NCBI GenBank assembly: GCA_963976695.1 | Contig: CAXBMB010000107.1 | Coordinates: forward strand, 1-10,490 | From: CAXBMB01 sp963976695 | Lineage (GTDB): Bacteria > Pseudomonadota > Alphaproteobacteria > Kiloniellales > DSM-21159 | Direction of reading: 5' to 3' | DNA length: 10,490 bases | Part shown: piece by piece, positions 5,652 to 10,490 of the stretch | Layout of the letters: every line of letters starts with the position of its first letter | How positions within the stretch are numbered: position 1 is the first letter of the stretch | Notes under the pieces: generated by a model | The model's input: the letters and a program-made list of their open reading frames with translations, nothing else | The model's database searches: none | Told to the model about the DNA's origin: nothing | Program-made: the position numbers and the translations under genes

Positions 5652-7244
5652 ATGACTTCCCTCAAACCAATTGCTGCGCCGCAGGGCCGCGACGGGTCCC
5701 GCCAAACAGCCCAAAACCAGCTTTCCAGCAACCAGGGACGTTGGATCAAAGGCACCGCGCTGACCCTTTTGGCCGGCGCGCTGCTTGCCGGAACAATCCT
5801 GGCCGGCAACAGCTCGCGCGTGGTCGCGCAAACCACCCCTGCCGCAACAGCCGGGATCACCGCGCCGGCCAGTTTTGCCCAGTTGAACCAGCAGGTCAGT
5901 CCGGCGGTGGTCAACATCTCGATCAAGCGGTCGGTGCCGGCCTCGGCCCAGCACGCGCCGCAAGGCAGCACGCCGTTCAGGGATTTTTTCGAGCAGTTCC
6001 AAGATCGCTTCGGCCAAATACCTGGTGGTCGCGCCCCCGGCGAGCAAGCGCCACAGCAAACTCTTCAGGCCCTGGGCTCGGGCTTTATCATTGACCCCAA
6101 AGGCTTCGTGGTGACCAACAATCATGTGGTCGAGGGCGCCGATGAAATCGAGGTCAAGCTCCCCGACGGCCGCAGCTTCCAAGCCAAGCTGATCGGCGGC
6201 GACAAACGCAGCGACCTGGCGCTCTTGAAAATCGACAGCAACGAGGCCTTGCCCTTCGTCACGCTTGGCGATTCCGACTCCCTGCTGGTCGGCGACTGGG
6301 TGGTGGCCATCGGCAACCCCTTCGGCCTGGGCGGCTCACTGACCTCCGGCATTGTCTCGGCCCGTGGGCGCGACATCAACTCCGGGCCCTATGACGACTA
6401 CATCCAAACCGACGCCGCCATCAATCGCGGCAATTCCGGCGGCCCGATGTTCAACCTCAAGGGTGAAGTGGTCGGCGTCAACACCGCGATCTATTCCCCC
6501 TCGGGCGGTTCGGTGGGCATTGGCTTCGCCATTCCCGCCAACGTGGTCAAGTCGATCATCACCGACCTGAAGGATGACGGCCGGGTCGACCGTGGATGGC
6601 TGGGCGTGCAGATCCAACCGGTCAGCGGCGAAATCGCCGAAGCGCTGGGCTTGAGCAAGACCGAAGGCGCGCTGGTGGTAGATGTCACGCCTGACAGCCC
6701 GGCTGCGGCGGCGGGCCTCAAGCAGGGCGATGTGATCATTCAGTTTGGAGGATCGCGCGTCGATAAAATGCGCAGCTTGCCGCGTCTGGTCGCCGCCATC
6801 AATCCCGGCAAGACCGCCGACGTGACGGTCTGGCGCAACGGCGCCGAGAAAAGCTTCCGGGTCGAGATCGGCCTTCTGAAGCCTCAGCAGGTTGCCGCAC
6901 AAGAACACAGCATGCAGCCCAAACTCACCGACGGCACCCTGCGCTCGGAAGACCTGGGGGCGACCCTGACTCAACTGAACGACCAGGCGAAACAGCAACT
7001 TGGCTTGCCGGAAAGTGCCCAGGGCGTGCTCATCAAGGAAGTGGAAAACCAGGGCGTGGCGGCCAAGCAAGGCCTGCGGCCGGGCGATGTAATCCGCCAG
7101 GTTGACGGCGAAGACGTCAGCCAGCCGACTCAAATCAGTGACCTGATCAGCGCCAAGAAGAAGGACAACAAGAAAGCCCTCCTTCTGCTGGTCACCCGCG
7201 ACGGCCGCGACCTGTTTATCGGGCTGCCGCTCAGCGCCGCGTAA
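5652..7244 (+). CDS. degP: periplasmic serine protease, DegP/HtrA (Do) family
   Basis: This envelope quality-control protease and chaperone degrades misfolded periplasmic proteins. The 530-residue precursor has a polar N-terminus, then a hydrophobic signal segment at about 33-52 with a plausible cleavage near VVAQ (57-60). The trypsin-like domain carries the triad His158 (TNNHVV), Asp188 (RSDLALL) and Ser262 (RGNSGGPM). PDZ1 spans about 315-405, starting with RGWLGVQ, and PDZ2 about 432-525. A Q-rich, Pro/Gly-rich loop at 95-137 matches the position of the regulatory LA loop. All parts expected for a full-length two-PDZ HtrA protein are present. ATG 5652 follows the ACGGAGA-type Shine-Dalgarno at about 9 nt. 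An envelope-stress two-component pair lies downstream after 278 bp. A GGAAA-N17-CGTG string at 5514-5539 is one mismatch per element from the EcfG-type promoter consensus, but I regard it as weak. Confidence 0.95.
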   Translation: MTSLKPIAAPQGRDGSRQTAQNQLSSNQGRWIKGTALTLLAGALLAGTILAGNSSRVVAQTTPAATAGITAPASFAQLNQQVSPAVVNISIKRSVPASAQHAPQGSTPFRDFFEQFQDRFGQIPGGRAPGEQAPQQTLQALGSGFIIDPKGFVVTNNHVVEGADEIEVKLPDGRSFQAKLIGGDKRSDLALLKIDSNEALPFVTLGDSDSLLVGDWVVAIGNPFGLGGSLTSGIVSARGRDINSGPYDDYIQTDAAINRGNSGGPMFNLKGEVVGVNTAIYSPSGGSVGIGFAIPANVVKSIITDLKDDGRVDRGWLGVQIQPVSGEIAEALGLSKTEGALVVDVTPDSPAAAAGLKQGDVIIQFGGSRVDKMRSLPRLVAAINPGKTADVTVWRNGAEKSFRVEIGLLKPQQVAAQEHSMQPKLTDGTLRSEDLGATLTQLNDQAKQQLGLPESAQGVLIKEVENQGVAAKQGLRPGDVIRQVDGEDVSQPTQISDLISAKKKDNKKALLLLVTRDGRDLFIGLPLSAA

Positions 7245-7253
7245 CTTCAGCAG

Positions 7254-7272
7254 CCATCCGTGAAACGGACGG
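7254..7272 (+). terminator. weak hairpin after degP
   Basis: CCATCCGT (7254-7261) pairs with ACGGACGG (7265-7272) around a GAA loop, with one A-C mismatch. It lies ten bases after the degP stop, where a terminator or 3'-end stabilising hairpin would sit. No T-tract follows, so readthrough into the regulator gene is possible. Confidence 0.35.
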
Positions 7273-7522
7273 CGCACAGCACGCGTCAGGCCACTCGCGC
7301 CGCTGGATCTTGCCCACCCCTGCAAGCCAGCGGCGCTCCCTTCCCACGGGTCGAAACGTCCTCCGGGCGCGCCGCCATTCTGCTCGAACGGCGGCGCGCA
7401 ACTCCCCAAATCGGAAGACAACAGTTTTGGCTCGGGGAAGGGCTTTTTTCAAACGAATGCCCCCGCCGGACTGAACTCTGACGCGACCGGCGATTGCCGA
7501 CACAGCAGGGAGGTGCCATATA

Positions 7523-8272
7523 ATGGCCGAGCAGCCGACCAACGAAACACCCCACAGCGGTTCGAGGTTCTTCTTGAGTGAGGAAAAAAAAGACGTGCGA
7601 ATCCTGATCATCGAAGATGACAGCAGAACCGCTTCCTACATGGCCAAGGGTTTGACCGAAAGCGGGCATACCGTGGACCAGGCCGCCAATGGCCGTGACG
7701 GGCTCTTCCTCGCCAGTTCCGGCGACTATGGCGTCATCATTCTGGACCGCATGCTGCCGGAACTCGATGGCCTTTCCCTGCTGAGCGCGCTGCGGGCGGC
7801 CGATGTCAACACACCGGTGTTGATTCTCTCCGCGCTGTCGGGCGTGGATGACCGCGTTCAGGGCCTAAAGGCCGGCGGCGATGACTATCTCACCAAACCC
7901 TTTGCCTTTTCGGAACTGCAGGCGCGCATCGAGGCGCTGCTGCGTCGCCGTTCCGCCGATACCATCGAAACCGCCCTCAACGAGGGGGACCTGTCGATGG
8001 ATCTGCTGTCGCGCAAGGTGTCGCGCGCCGGCAAGAAAATCGAATTGCAGCCGCGCGAGTTCCGCCTGCTGGAGTTTTTGCTACGTCACGCGGGCCAGAC
8101 CGTGACCCGAACCATGTTGCTGGAGGGCGTTTGGGAATATCACTTCGACCCGCAAACCAATGTTATCGACGTGCATATCAGCCGCTTGCGGTCGAAAATC
8201 GACAAGGATTTCGACCATCCGCTTTTGCACACCGTACGCGGGGCGGGCTATCGTCTGAGCGCCGACGCCTGA
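7523..8272 (+). CDS. OmpR/PhoB-family response regulator
   Basis: This is a DNA-binding regulator activated by phosphorylation from the kinase encoded just downstream. The receiver domain (about 26-142 of 249) has the acidic pocket EDD (31-33), the phospho-acceptor Asp75 in ILDRMLPELDG, Ser103 and Lys125 (DDYLTKPFAF). A winged-helix DNA-binding domain fills 153-247, ending in the usual RLRSKI...TVRGAGYRL. All conserved residues are intact. Two starts compete. ATG 7523 has a strong GGGAGG Shine-Dalgarno 9 nt upstream but adds a 24-residue polar N-terminal extension. GTG 7595 gives the canonical VRILIIEDD start and has its own AGGA about 10 nt before it. I keep the longer form because of the ribosome-binding site. 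The 278-bp gap after degP probably holds its promoter. Its targets cannot be read here; degP is a natural guess from position. Confidence 0.93.
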   Translation: MAEQPTNETPHSGSRFFLSEEKKDVRILIIEDDSRTASYMAKGLTESGHTVDQAANGRDGLFLASSGDYGVIILDRMLPELDGLSLLSALRAADVNTPVLILSALSGVDDRVQGLKAGGDDYLTKPFAFSELQARIEALLRRRSADTIETALNEGDLSMDLLSRKVSRAGKKIELQPREFRLLEFLLRHAGQTVTRTMLLEGVWEYHFDPQTNVIDVHISRLRSKIDKDFDHPLLHTVRGAGYRLSADA

Positions 8273-8273
8273 T

Positions 8274-9827
8274 ATGACCTCTTTGCGCCCGACCGGCAAC
8301 AATCCAGCGGCCGCCGAGAGCCCGGCGTCACCAGACGATCCGACCCCGCCGGCGGCGCAAAAACAACAGCCGGACCCGGCGCAAAGCCTGGAGGAAAATC
8401 TGGAGCCGGATCCGGACCGGGACCAGGACCTGGACCCGGATCAGAGCGAAAGCGTGACCCGCAGCGCGACCTTCCGTTTCGCGCTGATCTACGCCTTTCT
8501 CTTTACCATCATCACCGTGCTGCTGGCCGGGTTCATCTACTACTCAACCGTCAGTGTGCTGGAAAACCAGGTCTCGGAAACCGTGGCGGCGGAACTGCGC
8601 GGCTTGGCGGAAAGCTACAACACCGACGGCATGCCGGGGCTGCTGACCAACGTGGAAAACCGCAGCCGCGATCAAAACAACCGCGAAGGCATCTACCTGC
8701 TGGTTTCACCCAACAACCATCGAATTTCCGGCAATCTGTCCGCCTGGCCGCCCTACCTGCTGCCCAATGGCGAATGGACCCGCTTCAAGGTCGAAAGCCC
8801 CGGCAACCCCAAATCGCTGATGTTGATCGGGGCGCGCGGCTATGAACTGTCGGGCGGGTTTCGAATTCTGGTCGGCCGCGATATGGCGGTCAGCGACGCC
8901 TTTCGCAGCAACCTGATCGAAGCCTTGACCTGGGCGCTTGCCGCAACCCTGCTGTTCGGCCTCAGCGGCAGCTATCTGATCAGCCGTGGCCTGCTGCGCC
9001 GTGTCGACGCGGTCAGCAACACCACCCGCCGGATCATGGACGGCGATCTCAGCCATCGGGTGCCGCTGGCCGGGCGCAACGACGAATTCGACCGCTTGTC
9101 GGTTAATCTCAACCACATGTTGAGCCGGATCGAAGCCTTGATGAACGGCATGCGGCTGGCCACCGACAGCCTGGCCCACGATCTTCGCTCGCCCCTCACC
9201 CGCCTCAAGGGCCGGATCGAGCTGGCGTTGAGCAAAAAAGATGAAAACATCGAGGAACTGCGTCAGGCGCTGGAACAGGCCAACGCCGACATTGACCAGA
9301 TCCAAACCACCTTCAACGACCTGATCGCCATTGCCAAGGCCGAGGCGGGGCTGCGCCAAGAGGAAATGCAGCCGCTGGATTTGCGGGCGCTGATGGAAGA
9401 TCTGGCGGAGCTTTACGAGCCGGTCGCTGAGGAGCAGGGCCGCCGCTTGCAACTGTCCACCTTCTCGCGCTCACGAGACGACGCCATTTTCGTTCCCGCC
9501 CAGCGCCAGTTGCTGTCGCAAGCCATCGCCAACCTTTTCGACAACGCGCTCAAGCACGGCAGGGGCGACATCAGCTGCGCCATTCGCCAGCGGGCGGATA
9601 AGGTGATCCTGGAGATTGCCGACCAGGGCGACGGCATTCCGGAAGAAAGTCGCCAGCAGGTGCTGACCCGCTTTGTCCGTTTGGATCAGTCCCGCAGCCT
9701 GCCGGGCAGCGGCCTGGGTCTGGCGTTGGTGGCGGCGGTCGCCCAGATGCATCACTGCCAGCTTGAATTGGCCAGCAATGCCCCCGGCCTGCGGGTGATC
9801 TTGACCTTTACCGCCAGCAAGCCCTGA
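8274..9827 (+). CDS. membrane sensor histidine kinase with HAMP domain
   Basis: This is the partner kinase of the preceding regulator; one base separates stop and start, so they are cotranscribed. The 517-residue protein begins with a cytoplasmic Pro/Asp/Gln-rich tail of about 62 residues. TM1 (66-90), a periplasmic sensor region of about 120 residues (91-212) and TM2 (214-236) follow. HAMP spans 237-289. The dimerisation/phosphoacceptor helix has His302 in the H-box SLAHDLRSPLTRLKG. The ATPase domain shows the N-box ANLFDNALKH (Asn424), G1 DQGDGIP (450-456), the F-box region FVRLD (467-471) and G2 GSGLGLALV (478-486). All catalytic motifs are present, so the kinase should be active. The signal is unknown; location beside degP suggests envelope stress. 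The ATG at 8274 has a poor Shine-Dalgarno and probably relies on coupling. The low-complexity tail could mean the true start is further in. Confidence 0.94.
   Translation: MTSLRPTGNNPAAAESPASPDDPTPPAAQKQQPDPAQSLEENLEPDPDRDQDLDPDQSESVTRSATFRFALIYAFLFTIITVLLAGFIYYSTVSVLENQVSETVAAELRGLAESYNTDGMPGLLTNVENRSRDQNNREGIYLLVSPNNHRISGNLSAWPPYLLPNGEWTRFKVESPGNPKSLMLIGARGYELSGGFRILVGRDMAVSDAFRSNLIEALTWALAATLLFGLSGSYLISRGLLRRVDAVSNTTRRIMDGDLSHRVPLAGRNDEFDRLSVNLNHMLSRIEALMNGMRLATDSLAHDLRSPLTRLKGRIELALSKKDENIEELRQALEQANADIDQIQTTFNDLIAIAKAEAGLRQEEMQPLDLRALMEDLAELYEPVAEEQGRRLQLSTFSRSRDDAIFVPAQRQLLSQAIANLFDNALKHGRGDISCAIRQRADKVILEIADQGDGIPEESRQQVLTRFVRLDQSRSLPGSGLGLALVAAVAQMHHCQLELASNAPGLRVILTFTASKP
8406..8441 (+). 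repeat. 6-bp tandem repeat inside the kinase gene (6 copies, CNGGAY)
   Basis: Units CCGGAT, CCGGAC, CGGGAC, CAGGAC, CTGGAC and CCGGAT run in frame and encode alternating X-Asp dipeptides (residues 45-56: PDPDRDQDLDPD). The first position after C varies freely while GGAY is kept. This makes the cytoplasmic tail before TM1 strongly acidic. In-frame 6-bp units could change in number without a frameshift. Confidence 0.8.
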
Positions 9828-9828
9828 T

Positions 9829-9873
9829 CCGCCGGGCCCGGCGGGCGCCGGATGAGCTTTTTTCGGCGCTTTT
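9829..9873 (+). terminator. terminator region after the two-component operon
   Basis: A perfect 16-bp palindrome CCGCCGGGCCCGGCGG (9829-9844) starts one base after the kinase stop. A second stem, GCGCCG (9845-9850) with CGGCGC (9864-9869), is followed by TTTT (9870-9873). The second hairpin fits a rho-independent terminator, though its T-tract is short. Together they should insulate the PAS gene from the kinase transcript. Confidence 0.65.
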
Positions 9874-9930
9874 CCCGGCGGCTGGCCAGGGCCGAAAAAC
9901 ACGCGCATTGATAGAAAATATTCCCCCTAT

Positions 9931-9945
9931 TTAACCGATTATTAA
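9931..9945 (+). promoter_or_regulatory. perfect CtrA-type binding site (TTAA-N7-TTAA)
   Basis: TTAACCGATTATTAA matches the full CtrA consensus TTAA-N7-TTAA known from Caulobacter and other Alphaproteobacteria. It is the only full match I found in the window. At CtrA-activated promoters the box overlaps the -35 region; GATACT at 9957-9962 is a plausible -10. Transcription would then start near 9969 and read into the small ORF and the PAS-domain gene. CtrA itself is not in the window, so control by it is inferred from the motif and the likely taxonomy. Confidence 0.55.
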
Positions 9946-10022
9946 GGCTTGCTTGCGATACTTTTCTCAGGCGTTTCGCCCCCTTGCTTCTCTCTCAATC
10001 GACCCCGATGGAGGAAGACACA

Positions 10023-10190
10023 GTGGTTACAACAGGCACCCTGCGGTGGCGGGCCCACGTCACCAGACATTTGGCGGATTTCGACCGAACCATTCTACAA
10101 ATTCCATGTTCCTTTGGTCCTTGCCATCCAGTTGCCGCGCCGACGGGGCGCTCTTCTGCGCAGGGGGGAAGCAAAACAGGAGGGGTCTGA
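10023..10190 (+). CDS. possible small ORF of 55 codons before the PAS gene
   Basis: GTG 10023 is preceded by a perfect GGAGG (10010-10014) at 8-nt spacing. The frame closes at TGA 10188-10190, whose last base is the A of the PAS-gene ATG (TGATG), a typical coupling junction. The 55-residue product begins VVTTGTLRWRAHVTRHLADFD, has two Cys in a PCSFGPCHP segment, and ends in a Gly/Ser-rich tail. It has no membrane segment and matches no family I know. The good ribosome-binding site and the position just after a CtrA-type promoter favour a real first cistron. A chance frame in a 5' leader remains quite possible, since the PAS gene has its own Shine-Dalgarno. Confidence 0.35.
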   Translation: MVTTGTLRWRAHVTRHLADFDRTILQIPCSFGPCHPVAAPTGRSSAQGGSKTGGV

Positions 10191-10490
10191 TGGGTAAAAG
10201 CCCGCATCGCCTGCAGACCAAGGCAGCGCTTCGGCCGCAGCAGACGTTTTTCCACCCCCTGTACGACTATTGGCTGGCCAAGCACCACGAGCAAAAGCTT
10301 CCCGCGCGCAAGGACATTGATCCGCTGGACATCCCAGCGCTGCTGCCCTTTCTGGCGCTGATCGACGTCATTCCCCGCCAAACCGCGCCGCCGCGCCTGC
10401 GCTATCGCCTGATCGGCACCCAGGTCGCCTGGCATTCAGGGGGCGACCGGACCGGCGACTGGCTCGATCAGAGCCTGTGCGCCACCGACG
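10190..10490 (+). CDS. PAS_5-domain (PF07310) protein, 3' end outside the window
   Basis: The first 100 codons of a gene that runs off the right edge. ATG 10190 follows a near-perfect Shine-Dalgarno AGGAGGGG (10178-10185). The visible residues match the PAS_5 family common in Rhodospirillales. The matching parts are the helix HPLYDYWLAKHHEQKLPARKD (22-42), then IDPLDIPALLPFLALIDVI (43-61), then the strand RLRYRLIGTQVAWHSGGDRTGDWLD (70-94). These proteins are usually 150-200 residues, often a single PAS fold, and mostly of unknown role; some may sense or bind small ligands. No catalytic domain is visible in the part present. A CtrA-type site upstream suggests cell-cycle or motility-linked expression, which is inference. 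Confidence 0.85.
   Translation, partial: MGKSPHRLQTKAALRPQQTFFHPLYDYWLAKHHEQKLPARKDIDPLDIPALLPFLALIDVIPRQTAPPRLRYRLIGTQVAWHSGGDRTGDWLDQSLCATD

Overview
The window looks like chromosomal DNA from an alphaproteobacterium, most likely in or near the Rhodospirillales. Three things point there: a DUF1491 protein (a family I know only from Alphaproteobacteria), a PAS_5-type (PF07310) protein typical of that order, and an HtrA/DegP protease followed directly by an OmpR-type regulator and its kinase. Base composition is high-GC, apart from an AT-rich island near 5240-5345. I see no rRNA, tRNA, CRISPR array, phage gene or insertion sequence.

Left part (1-3540): a fused SpmA/SpmB-type membrane protein with two nucleoside-recognition/Gate domains (304-1671, +) converges on an APH-like small-molecule kinase (1737-2870, -). 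Across a divergent promoter region lies a small DUF1491 protein (3150-3488, +). A bidirectional rho-independent terminator (3498-3534) separates it from the next gene, which runs toward it.

Middle (3564-5651): an intracellular polyhydroxyalkanoate depolymerase, PhaZ (-), with a Cys nucleophile in place of Ser. An 861-bp gap without a convincing gene follows. It holds two tandem-repeat arrays, a strong stem-loop, an AT-rich island with a consensus -10 hexamer, and a structured stretch in front of the protease gene.

Right part (5652-9873): periplasmic DegP/HtrA protease with two PDZ domains, then after 278 bp a two-component pair (response regulator and HAMP histidine kinase, 1 bp apart) closed by a terminator. 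The order suggests an envelope-stress module in which the kinase senses the periplasm and the regulator may control degP; this is inference from context. At the right edge, a perfect CtrA-type site (TTAA-N7-TTAA, 9931-9945) precedes a possible small ORF with a strong Shine-Dalgarno. That ORF's stop overlaps the start of a PAS_5-domain gene which runs off the window.

The feature that stands out most is a set of short degenerate tandem repeats in 5' flanks. Units of 15, 12, 16, 13/14 and 10-11 bp lie upstream of the transporter, kinase, phaZ (two arrays) and degP, and a 6-bp array lies inside the kinase N-terminus. In three arrays most units contain a TGGAA core in the sense orientation of the downstream gene. 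No complete new defence or metabolic system is visible.
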